A stretch of 64,000 nucleotides of DNA. Source: Bog-473 sp963828505. Its GTDB lineage: Bacteria > Actinomycetota > Acidimicrobiia > Acidimicrobiales > RAAP-2. The stretch spans positions 135,899-199,898 of the forward strand of contig CAWHFM010000013.1 of assembly GCA_963828505.1 (NCBI GenBank). The letters run 5' to 3'. The notes beneath the pieces are model-generated. The model had not been told where the DNA came from and searched no databases. It saw only the letters and a program-made list of their open reading frames with translations. The translations under genes were made by a program, and so were the position numbers. Of the stretch, positions 16,661 to 26,343 are shown piece after piece; positions within the stretch are counted from its first letter, which is position 1; the number at the start of each line of letters is the position of its first letter.

Positions 16661-18814
16661 TCAGCTCTTGAAGAGGTACTCGCCCTCGTCCTCGGAGAGC
16701 AGCAGCCGCACCTCGTCGGCCAGTTCGGGATACGAGGTCAGCTGCGGGTCCTCCCCCACCACCGCCTGGGCCACTTGGCGCGCCACGCTGAGCAGCTGGA
16801 GGTCGCGCTCGTCGGACAGCGAGGCCAGCTTCAGATCGGTCTGGCCCTTCTGGCGGGCGCCGAGGAGCGTGCCCTCGCCGCGCAGGCGCAGGTCCGTCTC
16901 GGCCAGCTCGAACCCGTCGCTCGAGGCCGCCACCGCGGCCAGCCGTTCGTTGCCCGCCTCGCCGCCGAGCAGGAAGCACCAGCTGGGGTCGCTGCCCCGG
17001 CCGACCCGCCCCCGCAGCTGGTGCAGCTGGGCGATGCCGAACCTGTCGGCGCTCTCAATCACCATCACGGTGGCCTCGGCGACGTCGACCCCCACCTCGA
17101 TCACCGTCGTGGCCACCAGCACCTGCAGGTCTCCCGAGCGGAACCGGGCCATGGTCTCCTCCCGGGCGGCCGGAGGCATCTGGCCGTGGATCAGGCCCAC
17201 CCGGAGCCCCGCCAGCTCGCCGGCCGACAGCCGCTCGAACTCCTCGGTGGCCGACCTCGCCTCCACCCGGACGGAATCGCTCACCAGGGGGCACACGACG
17301 AAGGCCCGGCGTCCGAGGGCTGCCTCCGATCGGACTCGCTCCCACGCCGGCTCCGCCCCGTCCGGGACGGGCAGCCACTCCGTCGTCACCGGGATCCGTC
17401 CGGGCGGCAGCTCGTCGAGCGTGGTCAGGTCCAGGTCCCCGAAGATCACCATCGCCGCCGTGCGCGGGATCGGGGTGGCGGTCATGACGAGGAGGTCCGG
17501 GTCGCCGTCGGCTCCCTTGGCCCGCAGGCCGGCCCGCTGCTCGACGCCGAAGCGGTGCTGCTCGTCGATCACGACCACGCCGAGCGACGCGAACTCGACG
17601 TCTTCGGTCAAGAGCGCGTGCGTCCCCACGACGACATCGATCGCACCGCTCGCCAGTCCTTCCAGCGTGGCCGTGCGCGCCTTGCCCTTGACCCGGCTCG
17701 TGAGCACCTCCACCCGGACTTCGCCCCCGGCCATGCCCCCCGGTCCCTCCAGATCGCCCAAGAGCGCGCGCACGGCGGCGAAGTGCTGCTCCGCCAGCAC
17801 CTCGGTCGGCACCATGAGCGCGCCCTGATGGCCACTCTGCACGGCGGCGAGCAGGGTGGCCAGCGCCACCACCGTCTTGCCCGAGCCGACGTCGCCCTGG
17901 AGCAGCCGGTGCATCGGGAACGGTCCGGCCATGTCGGCCACCACCACGGCCAGGGCGCGCCGCTGCGCCGTCGTGAGCTCGTAGGGCAATGCCCTCAGGA
18001 ACCGCGCCACCAGCGTCCCGTCGACGCCGCCGGAGACCTCCCGCGGCGACACGTCGTGGCGCAGCGCCCGCGCGTTCACCTCGACGGCGCGGCGGCGCAG
18101 GACCAGCGCCAGCTGCAGGCGGAAGAGCTCGTCGAAGACCAGGCGCCGGCGGGCGGGTGCGACGACGGCCGTCGACTCGGGCAGGTGGATGGCCCCGAAG
18201 GCCTCGGTCCGGCGCCACAGATCGAGCGACGACCTCCAGTGCTCGGGCAGGGGGTCCGCCAGCTCGCCGGCGCGGTCGAGGGCCTCCTCGATGTAGGTGC
18301 CGATCTCCCAGCTCGTCAGACCGGCCTTGGCCGAAGCGGGATAGATCGGCAAAATGCGCAGCGTGCGCCGGCCGGTGCCGACCGCGGCCGCCACGACGTC
18401 GACGACCGGGTTCACCATCTGGCGGCTGCCCCGGTACTCCCCGACCTTCCCCCAGAAGATGGCCTCGGTGCCCGGCTCGAGCTGTTTGGCCCGCCAGGGC
18501 TGGTTGAAGAACACCACGGCGAGGCGCCCGGTGGCGTCGCGCACGATCACGTCCACGACGGTCCGGCGGTTCCTGGCCCGGCGCGACCGGACCGACTGCA
18601 CGGCGGCGAGCACGGCCGCCTCGTCGCCGGCCCGCAGGTCGGACACGTCGGCCTGGCGCGTGCGGTCGATGTACCGGCGGGGGTAGGTGGTGAGCAGGTC
18701 GAGGACCGACTCGACGCCGAACTCCGCCAGTCGCGCCACCTTGGCCTCCGACACGGTCGCCAGCACCGACACCGGCCGCCCGGCGAGGTCTCGGAGGGAG
18801 CGGCCGCTACTCAA
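16661..18814 (-). CDS. recG: ATP-dependent DNA helicase RecG
   Basis: RecG remodels stalled forks and branched DNA. The N-terminal wedge domain is followed by helicase motif I LLQGDVGSGKTVVA, Walker B VVIDEQHRFGV, motif III TATPIPRTAAM and the C-terminal LHQLRGRVGRG. TTG at 18814 gives 717 aa, close to family length, and overlaps the fakA stop by eight bases; the ATG at 18922 would overlap it by over 100. Confidence 0.95.
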   Translation of the reverse strand: MSSGRSLRDLAGRPVSVLATVSEAKVARLAEFGVESVLDLLTTYPRRYIDRTRQADVSDLRAGDEAAVLAAVQSVRSRRARNRRTVVDVIVRDATGRLAVVFFNQPWRAKQLEPGTEAIFWGKVGEYRGSRQMVNPVVDVVAAAVGTGRRTLRILPIYPASAKAGLTSWEIGTYIEEALDRAGELADPLPEHWRSSLDLWRRTEAFGAIHLPESTAVVAPARRRLVFDELFRLQLALVLRRRAVEVNARALRHDVSPREVSGGVDGTLVARFLRALPYELTTAQRRALAVVVADMAGPFPMHRLLQGDVGSGKTVVALATLLAAVQSGHQGALMVPTEVLAEQHFAAVRALLGDLEGPGGMAGGEVRVEVLTSRVKGKARTATLEGLASGAIDVVVGTHALLTEDVEFASLGVVVIDEQHRFGVEQRAGLRAKGADGDPDLLVMTATPIPRTAAMVIFGDLDLTTLDELPPGRIPVTTEWLPVPDGAEPAWERVRSEAALGRRAFVVCPLVSDSVRVEARSATEEFERLSAGELAGLRVGLIHGQMPPAAREETMARFRSGDLQVLVATTVIEVGVDVAEATVMVIESADRFGIAQLHQLRGRVGRGSDPSWCFLLGGEAGNERLAAVAASSDGFELAETDLRLRGEGTLLGARQKGQTDLKLASLSDERDLQLLSVARQVAQAVVGEDPQLTSYPELADEVRLLLSEDEGEYLFKS

Positions 18815-20486
18815 TCCCGAGCAGGTACGGGTACAGCGGCTGTCCCCCGTGGTGCACCTCGAGCGCGACGTCGGGGTACTCCTCCGACAGCCACTCCTCG
18901 ATCGCCCGGGTATCGGCCGCACGGGCCCCCTCGCCCTCTATGAGGGTGATCAGCTCGTGCGACTCCTGCAGCAGCCGGGCCACGAGCAGGCGCATGCACA
19001 CGACGACGGAGTCCGCCACCGCCACCACGCCGTCGCGGCAGATGCCGATGTAATCGCCCGCGTGCACCTCTCCGGCCGCGGTCGCTGCGTCGCGCACGGC
19101 CCGGGTGATCTCGGCGGGCACGACGCGCGCCGCGGACTCGGCCATGGAGACGGCGTTGGCGTCGGCGGAGGCGGCGGGGTCGTACGCCAGCAGGGCGGCG
19201 AAGCCCTCGACGATGGAGCCGGTGGCCACGACCTTGACCGTCTTGTCGCTCAGAGCGTCGACCTGTTGGGCGACCGGGCGGATGTTCTTGTTGTTGGGCA
19301 GGATCACCACGTCGTGCGAGCCCACGGCTTCGACCGCCTTGAGCAGGTCGGCCGTGGCCGGGTTCATCGTCTGGCCGCCGACGACGAGGTGATGCACGCC
19401 GAGCGAGCGGAAGATGCGCCCGATGCCGTCGCCGGTGACGACGGCCACCACAGTCGTGGTGGGAGGCGGCCCGGCGCCCTCGAGGCTCGGTCCCGCTCCC
19501 GGGGCACCCGCGCTCTCGCGTACCCAGCGCTCCTCCTCGACCTGCTCCTCCAGGTCGGTCACGCGGATGCGGCGCGGCTGACCCCGCTCCAGCGCCGCCT
19601 CTATCGCCGCCCCGATGTCGTTGGTGTGGATGTGGCAGTTCCACAACCCGTCCCCGCCCACGACCACGATGGAGTCGCCGATGCCCGCCCACACCTCCTT
19701 GAAGTCCTCAATGGAGTCGTCGGGCATGGAGAGGAGGTACATGACCTCGTAGCGCAGGTCGCTGACGGCGTGCCGCTCACGCCTGTCGGTATCCGCATCC
19801 GCGTCCACGTCCACACCGCCGGCCAGCGCGTCGAGTCTCGGCGCGCGCACTCCCGAAGGCTCGGGCAGCGGGCGCCCGTCGAGGACGAGCAGGAAGGCGT
19901 CGAGGAGCAGAAGGAAACCGGCGCCCCCGGCGTCGACGACGCCGGCATCGGCGAGGACCGGGAGGAGCTCGGGCGTGCGCGCCAGCGCCTCCGCCGCTTT
20001 CGCCCGCGCCCGCTCCACCACGTCCACCAGGCCCGAACGGTCCCCGTCCGCCGCCCCCTCGGCCGCCGCCGCGGCGACGGTCAGGATCGTCCCCTCGACC
20101 GGTCGCACCACCGCCTTACGGGCCAGCTCCGATGCGTGCGCCATGGCTTCGACGAGCAGCTCGGGCCCGACGCAATCGCCCTGGCCCATGCGTTCGGTCA
20201 TGCCGCGCAGCAGCTGGGACAGGATCACCCCGGAATTCCCCCGGGCCCCCATCAGCGAGCCGTGCCCGATGGCGCGGCAGACTTCGGGGATACCGGCCCC
20301 GTTCAGTCCCTCCAGTTCGCCCACGACGGCCTCGAGGGTGAGCGCCATGTTGGTCCCGGTGTCCCCGTCGGGCACCGGATAGACGTTGAGGCGGTTGATG
20401 TCCTCCTGGTGGAGCCGGAGGGCGTCCCGGTAACCCTCCATCACGGCGCGGAGGTCGCCCGCACCCAGGGTCGCCAGGGAGGTCAT
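18807..20486 (-). CDS. fakA: Fatty acid kinase catalytic subunit FakA (DAK domain)
   Basis: The protein (559 aa) matches YloV/FakA: an N-terminal DhaL domain with NVYPVPDGDTGTNM (residues 34-47; Asp40 and Asp42 bind Mg-ATP), then a middle domain with CHIHTNDIG and a C-terminal FakA domain with ILPNNKNI and VVATGSIVEGFAALLAYD. It phosphorylates fatty acids bound to FakB; no fakB is visible in this window. The ATG lies eight bases after a TAGCAT -10 box. Confidence 0.92.
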   Translation of the reverse strand: MTSLATLGAGDLRAVMEGYRDALRLHQEDINRLNVYPVPDGDTGTNMALTLEAVVGELEGLNGAGIPEVCRAIGHGSLMGARGNSGVILSQLLRGMTERMGQGDCVGPELLVEAMAHASELARKAVVRPVEGTILTVAAAAAEGAADGDRSGLVDVVERARAKAAEALARTPELLPVLADAGVVDAGGAGFLLLLDAFLLVLDGRPLPEPSGVRAPRLDALAGGVDVDADADTDRRERHAVSDLRYEVMYLLSMPDDSIEDFKEVWAGIGDSIVVVGGDGLWNCHIHTNDIGAAIEAALERGQPRRIRVTDLEEQVEEERWVRESAGAPGAGPSLEGAGPPPTTTVVAVVTGDGIGRIFRSLGVHHLVVGGQTMNPATADLLKAVEAVGSHDVVILPNNKNIRPVAQQVDALSDKTVKVVATGSIVEGFAALLAYDPAASADANAVSMAESAARVVPAEITRAVRDAATAAGEVHAGDYIGICRDGVVAVADSVVVCMRLLVARLLQESHELITLIEGEGARAADTRAIEEWLSEEYPDVALEVHHGGQPLYPYLLGIE

Positions 20487-20494
20487 TGGAGGGG

Positions 20495-20500
20495 ATGCTA
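20495..20500 (-). promoter_or_regulatory. Putative -10 box of fakA (leaderless start)
   Basis: TAGCAT on the minus strand, exactly eight bases before the fakA ATG. It probably drives the long cluster fakA to ftsY. The opposite strand serves rpmB, so the 82-base gap is bidirectional. Confidence 0.45.
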
Positions 20501-20568
20501 ACCTTTCGTCCGCTCGTGAAGGCCTGCCCGGCGATCTCCGCGCGGCCTCCCTCAGGAAGGTTCACCCC

Positions 20569-20790
20569 ATGGCATCAGTGTGCGACATCTGCGGCAAGAA
20601 GCCCTCGTTCGGCATGAACGTGAGCCACTCGCACCGGCGCACCAAGCGTCGTTGGAACCCCAACGTGCAACGGGTGCGCGCCCTCGTCGACGGCGCGCCG
20701 AAGCGGCTCCACGTCTGCACCTCGTGCATCCGGGCGGGCAAGGTCACCAAGCCGAGCCGTCGGCACTTCGAACCCAGCGCCAGCAGCTGA
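20569..20790 (+). CDS. rpmB: 50S ribosomal protein L28
   Basis: The protein (73 aa) starts MASVCDICGKKPSFG and contains SHRRTKRRWNPNVQRVR, both typical of L28, with cysteine pairs CDIC and CTSC. A Shine-Dalgarno AGGAAGG lies eight bases before the ATG. It is divergent from fakA. Confidence 0.96.
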   Translation: MASVCDICGKKPSFGMNVSHSHRRTKRRWNPNVQRVRALVDGAPKRLHVCTSCIRAGKVTKPSRRHFEPSASS

Positions 20791-20793
20791 ACC

Positions 20794-20807
20794 CGGGCGA
20801 GAGCCCG
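20794..20807 (+). terminator. Small hairpin after rpmB
   Basis: CGGGC-GAGA-GCCCG forms a five-pair stem with a GNRA-type loop four bases after the rpmB stop. It may help end transcription; no U-tract follows, so the call is weak. Confidence 0.35.
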
Positions 20808-20820
20808 ACAGGTCCGACGA

Positions 20821-20873
20821 GCCCGGCGGGACCGACAAGACCCGGCGGGACCGACCAAGACCCGGCGGGACCC
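20821..20873. repeat. 19-20 base tandem repeat between rpmB and thiL
   Basis: About 2.7 copies of a unit based on CCCGGCGGGACCGACAAGA lie in the convergent gap between rpmB and thiL. No coding or structural role is evident. Confidence 0.7.
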
Positions 20874-20891
20874 ACCGCCCCGCTACCGGCC

Positions 20892-21866
20892 TCATCCCAC
20901 GGTGTGCTGCCAACCGAGCCGAGGGAGCGGTCGTCCCTCCAGCGTGCGCTCGGCCGGGTCCGCGACGACGGTGCCGATCCGCACCGGAGGCCGCAATCCG
21001 GCGGCGCCGAACGACGTGGACAGCTGGTCGAGCGCGGACGGGCTCAGGGTGAAGACGAGCTCGTAGTCCTCGCCGCCGCCCAGGGCCTCGTCGAGCGTCG
21101 CTCCTGGCGCCACCGGCACCTGGTCGAGCCGGAATCCCACCGCCGAGGCGTCGGCCAGCCGGTGCAGGTCGAGCGCCAAGCCGTCGGAGACGTCGATCAT
21201 GGCCGCCGCCCCGAGCCGCCTCGCCGCTTCGCCTTCGCGCAGGCGCGCCACCGGGCGGCAGTAGGACGTGCCGGCATGGTGGAGCCCGCCTCGGGGCGTC
21301 CCGGGCGCGGACGCCCTCAACACCCGCAGGCCGGCCGCCGACCCGCCGCACGGTCCGGTCACGACGATCGCCTCCCCCGGCGCCGCTCCCGACCTGGCCA
21401 CGGGTTCCCCGCCGCCGGGCACCGTGCCGAGCACCGTCACGGCCACGACCACCGACCCGGCGGACGACACGTCCCCGCCCACCACCGGGCACCCGCTGGC
21501 CTCGGACGCCTCCGCCACCCCCGACATGATCCCGAGGGCGAGCTCCCCCTCCCCGGACCCGGCGGGAACGCAGAGCGCCACCAGGGCGGCCAACGGTGCC
21601 GCCCCCATGGCGGCCAGGTCGCTGAGCGCTCCCATGGAGGCCTTCCAACCCGTGTCGGCGGGACTGCACAGCGCCAGGTCGAAGTGGACTCCCTCGACCA
21701 CGCTGTCCACCGAGACCACCACGGAGCCGCCTCCGGGTACCTTCACGACGCCGGCGTCGTCCCGCAGACCGAAGGCCTCGATGCCACTTCCCAGCACACT
21801 GCGAATAGACTCGATGGTCTCGTCCTCGACGAGGCGCGTCACGTGTCGAGGTTTGGGGGACCCCAC
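20892..21866 (-). CDS. thiL: Thiamine-monophosphate kinase
   Basis: ThiL phosphorylates thiamine phosphate to the active diphosphate. The protein (about 324 aa) has the AIR-synthase-like fold: LRDDAGVVKVP, SVDSVVEGVHFD, GALSDLAAMGA, VVGGDVSSAGS and IDVSDGLALDL, then GGGEDYELVF near the C-terminus. GTG at 21866 or GTG at 21842 (VTRLVEDETIESI) could start it. It is divergent from pckG, and the two share a short regulatory gap. Confidence 0.92.
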   Translation of the reverse strand: MGSPKPRHVTRLVEDETIESIRSVLGSGIEAFGLRDDAGVVKVPGGGSVVVSVDSVVEGVHFDLALCSPADTGWKASMGALSDLAAMGAAPLAALVALCVPAGSGEGELALGIMSGVAEASEASGCPVVGGDVSSAGSVVVAVTVLGTVPGGGEPVARSGAAPGEAIVVTGPCGGSAAGLRVLRASAPGTPRGGLHHAGTSYCRPVARLREGEAARRLGAAAMIDVSDGLALDLHRLADASAVGFRLDQVPVAPGATLDEALGGGEDYELVFTLSPSALDQLSTSFGAAGLRPPVRIGTVVADPAERTLEGRPLPRLGWQHTVG

Positions 21867-21928
21867 GGCACATGCCTAGCATTGGACCCCACCGAACCGG
21901 GCCGGACGAAGGAGTAGATCCCCCACAC

Positions 21929-23731
21929 ATGGTGCCCACGAAGAACGCGAAACTCCTGGCTTGGGTCGACGAGGTCGCCGCACTGACCACGCCGGACCGC
22001 ATCCACTGGTGCGACGGATCCGCCGACGAGTACGACCGGCTCTCCCAGGAGCTGGTCGACGCCGGGACCTTCACCCGCCTCTCGGACGCCAAGCGGCCCA
22101 ACAGCTACTGGGCCCATTCGGACCCCGGCGACGTGGCCCGGGTCGAGGACCGCACCTTCATCTGCTCGGAGGCGGAGATCGACGCCGGTCCCACCAACAA
22201 CTGGCGCGACCCCTCCGAGATGCGCCAATTCCTCGACGGCCTCTTCCAGGGCTGCATGCGCGGACGCACCCTCTTCGTCGTCCCGTTCTCCATGGGACCG
22301 CTCGGCTCGGACATCGCCCACATCGGCGTGCAGCTGACCGACTCGGCCTACGTGGCCGTGTCGATGAGGATCATGACCCGCATGGGCACGGGCGCCCTCG
22401 AGGTCCTCGGCGACGACGGCGACTTCGTGCCATGCCTCCACTCGGTCGGCGCACCCCTCGAGCCCGGTCAGCAGGACGTCCCGTGGCCCTGCGACGCCGA
22501 GAACAAGTACATCGTGCACTTCCCCGAGACCCGCGAGATCGTCTCGTACGGCTCGGGCTACGGGGGCAACGCCCTGCTCGGCAAGAAGTGCTTCGCCCTG
22601 CGCATCGCCTCGGTGATGGCCCGCGACGCGGGCTGGATGGCCGAGCACATGCTGATCCTCAAGCTCACGTCGCCCGAGGGCGAGACGCGCTACGTCACCG
22701 GCGCGTTCCCCTCGGCGTGCGGGAAGACCAACCTGGCCATGCTCATCCCCTCCATCGAAGGGTGGAAGGTCGAGACGGTCGGCGACGACATCTGCTGGAT
22801 GAAATTCGGTCCCGACGGCCAGCTCTACGCCATCAACCCCGAAGCCGGCTTCTTCGGCGTCGCCCCCGGCACGAACACGCACACCAACCCCAACGCCATG
22901 CTGACGCTGGACGGCAACTGCATCTTCACCAACACCGCGCTCACCGACGACGGCGACGTCTGGTGGGAGGGCATGACGGACGAGAAGCCCGAGCACCTGG
23001 TCGACTGGAAGGGTAACGACTGGACGCCCGCATCGGGAACGCCGGCCGCGCATCCCAACGCCCGGTTCACCACGCCGGCCAGCCAGGACCCGGCCATCGC
23101 GCCCGAGTGGGAGGACCCGAAGGGCGTCCCCATCAGTGCCATCCTCTTCGGCGGCCGCCGGGCCTCGGTCGTGCCGCTGGTCTTCCAGTCCAACGACTGG
23201 GAGCACGGCGTGTTCCTCGGTTCGATCATGGCCTCCGAGACGACGGCCGCCGCGGCCGGCGCGGTCGGCCACCTGCGCCGGGACCCGTTCGCCATGTTGC
23301 CGTTCTGCGGCTACAACATGGCCGACTACTTCGCGCACTGGCTGCAGATCGGCTCGGAAGCGCCCAACCGCGACGCCCTGCCGAAGATCTTCTACGTCAA
23401 CTGGTTCCGCAAGGACGAGGACGGGAAGTTCCTCTGGCCCGGTTACGGCGAGAACTCCCGCGTCCTGGAGTGGATCTTCGACCGGGTGACCGGGACGGGG
23501 GACGACGGCGCCGAGGACACCGCCATCGGTGCCATCCCCGCCCCGGGCGCCATCGACATCGAGGGGCTCGACGTGTCCAAGGAGGACATGGACGAGCTCC
23601 TGCGCGTCGACGAAGAGGGATGGCGGGCCGAGGTGCCGCTCATCCGCGAGTACTACGCCAAGTTCGGCGACCGCCTTCCGCCGGAGCTGGCCAGCCAGGT
23701 CGACGCCCTGGAGAAGCGCCTGGCGAACTGA
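21929..23731 (+). CDS. pckG: Phosphoenolpyruvate carboxykinase (GTP)
   Basis: This enzyme converts oxaloacetate and GTP to PEP, CO2 and GDP in gluconeogenesis. The protein (600 aa) has the family length. It shows the P-loop FPSACGKTNLAML near residue 260, the metal-binding GDDICWM, and GGRRASVVPLV. ATG at 21929 (MVPTKNAKLLAWVDEVAAL) is the family-like start, with AAGGAG about 14 bases upstream and a TAGCAT hexamer near 21876-21881 as a possible -10. The 3' end is convergent with, and may overlap, the MFS gene. Confidence 0.96.
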   Translation: MVPTKNAKLLAWVDEVAALTTPDRIHWCDGSADEYDRLSQELVDAGTFTRLSDAKRPNSYWAHSDPGDVARVEDRTFICSEAEIDAGPTNNWRDPSEMRQFLDGLFQGCMRGRTLFVVPFSMGPLGSDIAHIGVQLTDSAYVAVSMRIMTRMGTGALEVLGDDGDFVPCLHSVGAPLEPGQQDVPWPCDAENKYIVHFPETREIVSYGSGYGGNALLGKKCFALRIASVMARDAGWMAEHMLILKLTSPEGETRYVTGAFPSACGKTNLAMLIPSIEGWKVETVGDDICWMKFGPDGQLYAINPEAGFFGVAPGTNTHTNPNAMLTLDGNCIFTNTALTDDGDVWWEGMTDEKPEHLVDWKGNDWTPASGTPAAHPNARFTTPASQDPAIAPEWEDPKGVPISAILFGGRRASVVPLVFQSNDWEHGVFLGSIMASETTAAAAGAVGHLRRDPFAMLPFCGYNMADYFAHWLQIGSEAPNRDALPKIFYVNWFRKDEDGKFLWPGYGENSRVLEWIFDRVTGTGDDGAEDTAIGAIPAPGAIDIEGLDVSKEDMDELLRVDEEGWRAEVPLIREYYAKFGDRLPPELASQVDALEKRLAN

Positions 23732-25101
23732 CGCCAGCGCTCAGCCGGACTCGGGCTCGCGGAAGTCGCGCTGGACGATCCGGGGGCGCGCGACGCGCGA
23801 CGGCCGGTGGCGTAGGAGAGCCCGCCCAGCGCAGCCAGCACCGCCATGGTCGCGTCCCCCTGCGGGAGCGTGAAGGACACGATCACCGGGATCAGGGACC
23901 CCAGCACCCACACGAGCTGCTGGCGCATGCCGAATCGGGCGAAGGCGCGCCCTTGGGCCGACAGCGGGATCATGCGCTGGGTCAGGGCGTCGAACGACGG
24001 CTGGGCCACGGCTCCGGCCACCCCGACCATGAAGGCCAGCACCACCTGCGCGAACAGCGTGCCCCAGACGGCCACCCCGAGAGCCGCGGCGGCGATGAGC
24101 CAGAGCGAACACAGCAGGAGTTGCTGCTCGCTCATCCGTTTGCGCAATCGGCCTACCAGCACCAGGCCCACAATGGCCCCGGCGCCGCTGCCGGCGAGCA
24201 CCAGCCCGTACCAGTAGAGCCCCACCCCGTGCATCCGCCGCAGTCCGAAGGCGAGCATGAAGATCATGAACCCCTGCAGGCCCCGGATGATCGACATGGC
24301 GGTGAGGCCGAGCATGACCTCGGGATGGGCCATCGGCTGCAGCGCCATCAGGTCGCGCTCGCGGAGAAGCGCTTCCCCGGGCTCTCCGTACTCCTTGACC
24401 CGCGCTGAATCGTCGGACCACAGCCGCTCCGCGTCGCGCCCGCGGATCACCGGCAGTCGGGCGCCGGCGACGGCGGCGGCGATGAACACGAACATGGCGA
24501 AGAACAGCACCGCCTGGGAGCTGCCGAGCTTGTAGAGGATGACGGCGGGCACGGACACGACGAAGCCGCTGACGGTGCCGAGGAGGGTGAGCCGGGCGTT
24601 CAAGGTGGCGTAGCCCGCCTGTTCCTGGCCCTCGGCGGCGTCGGGCGCATGGGCCTGGAGAGCAGCCATCTCGGGCACGAGAGCGCCCTTGGTGACGAGG
24701 TACAGCTTGGAGCAGACGAGGACGAGAAAGGCGAGGGGGAAGAGAAGAAGGCTGTGGATGTGCAGGGCCATCAGCGGGCACAAGACGGCACGACCGACCC
24801 CCGACGCCACGACCATGAGGCGGCGGGCGCCCCGGCCACGGTCGATCAGGGGCCCGAGGACCGGGGAGACGATGGCGAACGGCGCCAGCGTGAAGAGGAG
24901 GTAGAGGAGGACCTTGTGGTCGGCGGCGTCCGGGGAGATGGAGAAGAACAGCGAGCCCGCCAGCGAGATCGTGACCAGCGTGTCGCCCCCGAGCATCGCC
25001 GATTGCACGAGGGAGAGCCGGCCGACCGGGTGCGACTGGTCGAACAGGTCCTTGCGGGCCTGCCGCGCCATCTCCTTGAATTGCTCGACCTTGGGCGGCA
25101 T
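23653..25101 (-). CDS. MFS transporter, C-terminus probably frameshifted
   Basis: The protein is a polytopic membrane protein with about ten to twelve hydrophobic segments, resembling major facilitator permeases; its substrate is unknown. The start is ATG at 25101 (MPPKVEQFKEMARQA). The open frame runs 79 bases into the end of pckG on the opposite strand. After ALGGLSYATGRR, the neighbouring frame reads PSRVARPRIVQRDFREPESG and stops at 23741, ten bases clear of pckG. A one-base loss near 23800 would explain this. Confidence 0.75.
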   Translation of the reverse strand: MPPKVEQFKEMARQARKDLFDQSHPVGRLSLVQSAMLGGDTLVTISLAGSLFFSISPDAADHKVLLYLLFTLAPFAIVSPVLGPLIDRGRGARRLMVVASGVGRAVLCPLMALHIHSLLLFPLAFLVLVCSKLYLVTKGALVPEMAALQAHAPDAAEGQEQAGYATLNARLTLLGTVSGFVVSVPAVILYKLGSSQAVLFFAMFVFIAAAVAGARLPVIRGRDAERLWSDDSARVKEYGEPGEALLRERDLMALQPMAHPEVMLGLTAMSIIRGLQGFMIFMLAFGLRRMHGVGLYWYGLVLAGSGAGAIVGLVLVGRLRKRMSEQQLLLCSLWLIAAAALGVAVWGTLFAQVVLAFMVGVAGAVAQPSFDALTQRMIPLSAQGRAFARFGMRQQLVWVLGSLIPVIVSFTLPQGDATMAVLAALGGLSYATGRRASRAPGSSSATSASPSPAERWRQFARRFSRASTWLASSGGRRSPNLA

Positions 25102-25559
25102 CGCCACCGTCCCAATGTACGGTCTGCCGCGACCGTTCACGCGTACGTCCTGATTCAGACCGAGGGGGAAGATCCACGCACGTGTGCGCCGAAGCAACGT
25201 CCATGAACGGCCTCGGCCGCATGGTGGTGCGCGACCTTCAGGAGATTGAGGCGATCACCCGGACGATCACCTGTCCCGTCGTCAGGATCTGAGCCGATTC
25301 GTCCGCGTCGCCGCCGCCGTCGGGTGAGTTGGGTTACGTCTGTCCCAGGAATGAGCCATTGGTGTCCGCAACGCTCCGCCCGGCACGTCACGACCTCCAG
25401 GTGTTCGGTGGCAGCCGTCACCGCGGTCCACGCGGAAGGGCTCGGGAATGCCGTGCCTGTGCCCCCTTGGGATCGCCATCGCCATCCTCACCCTCCTCCC
25501 ACGTCGACGGGGCGCCCGGGGGACGTCGGTGGCGGTAGTTGCGACGGTGCGGAGCTAAC
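25102..25559. other. Long intergenic stretch at the edge of the accessory island
   Basis: About 460 bases between the MFS gene and the acetyltransferase gene. Only short ORFs exist: a minus-strand 88-codon ORF (25155-25421) and a plus-strand 29-codon ORF (25203-25292, ends TCPVVRI). Neither has a recognisable motif or Shine-Dalgarno sequence. It may be remnant DNA at a recombination boundary; I see no RNA gene. Confidence 0.5.
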
Positions 25560-26066
25560 TCAGAGGACCTTCGTGTAACGGACGTCCTCGACCCCGGCTG
25601 ACGCCAAGACCGACTTGCGCTGCCCCGTGCCGATCCAACCGAGTCGCTCATACCAACGTCGAGCACGTTCGTTGCCCTCGAGCACCCAGAGCGACGCCCG
25701 CTCGTAGCCGGTTCGAACGAGATACGAGACTGCACTGTCGTAGAGCGATCGCCCGACACCGTGACCCCACTTCTGCGGATCCACGTACAGCCTCGTGATG
25801 TGCCCGAAATCGGGGTCGTCGGGATCGCCACATGCGACGATGACCCCCGCCGGGAGGCCGCCGTCCACATCTGCGGCAAAACCACGGGCGTCCGGAGAGT
25901 GGATGCCGGTCAGCCGCTGCTGCCAATCCAGGGTCATCCGACGGAGGTCTGGTTTTGGTGCGTCGGGTGGAAAGATGGAGGCGTACGCAAAGAGGGCTGT
26001 GCGGCGCTGAAGTGCCGCCAGCACCGCTGCTTCGCCAGCAGTGGCTGGGCGTATCCGGATCTCCAT
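25560..26066 (-). CDS. GNAT family N-acetyltransferase
   Basis: The protein (168 aa) has the GNAT acetyl-CoA site ITRLYVDPQKWGHGVGRSLY (V/I-x-P-x-x-x-G-x-G-x-G/A) followed by LWVLEGNERARRWYERLGW, the usual motif B. I chose the ATG at 26066 (MEIRIRPATAGEAAVL); the ATG at 26150 would add a non-conserved leader. The substrate cannot be told. Confidence 0.88.
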   Translation of the reverse strand: MEIRIRPATAGEAAVLAALQRRTALFAYASIFPPDAPKPDLRRMTLDWQQRLTGIHSPDARGFAADVDGGLPAGVIVACGDPDDPDFGHITRLYVDPQKWGHGVGRSLYDSAVSYLVRTGYERASLWVLEGNERARRWYERLGWIGTGQRKSVLASAGVEDVRYTKVL

Positions 26067-26343
26067 CGTGACATTTTGACCGGGATCTACCGGCGCCTGT
26101 CCGGTGACAGGGGGGTCGATCCGGACCATGGAAGACGGAGTGCCCGTCATGGCGCCCCGGGACTACCGCACGCGTCGGCTGACGCGGGAGCGAATCCCGG
26201 GTCGACGAACGGCGTTGCTCTGTCCGAACCGCAGATGTGAGACTTGCTCTCGTGACATTCCGTTAGGTGTGAGTCGATAGCTGTGCCCGTGGACCTCCGC
26301 CACGGCTCGGTCCCTGTCCGGTCCGAGCCCAGGAGGTCCCAAA

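Noticed and set aside
16775..18943. 722-codon plus-strand ORF opposite recG
   Set aside because: Antisense shadow of a clear recG gene.
25155..25421. 88-codon minus-strand ORF
   Set aside because: No Shine-Dalgarno sequence, no motif, low-complexity Arg run and overlap with the MFS upstream region.
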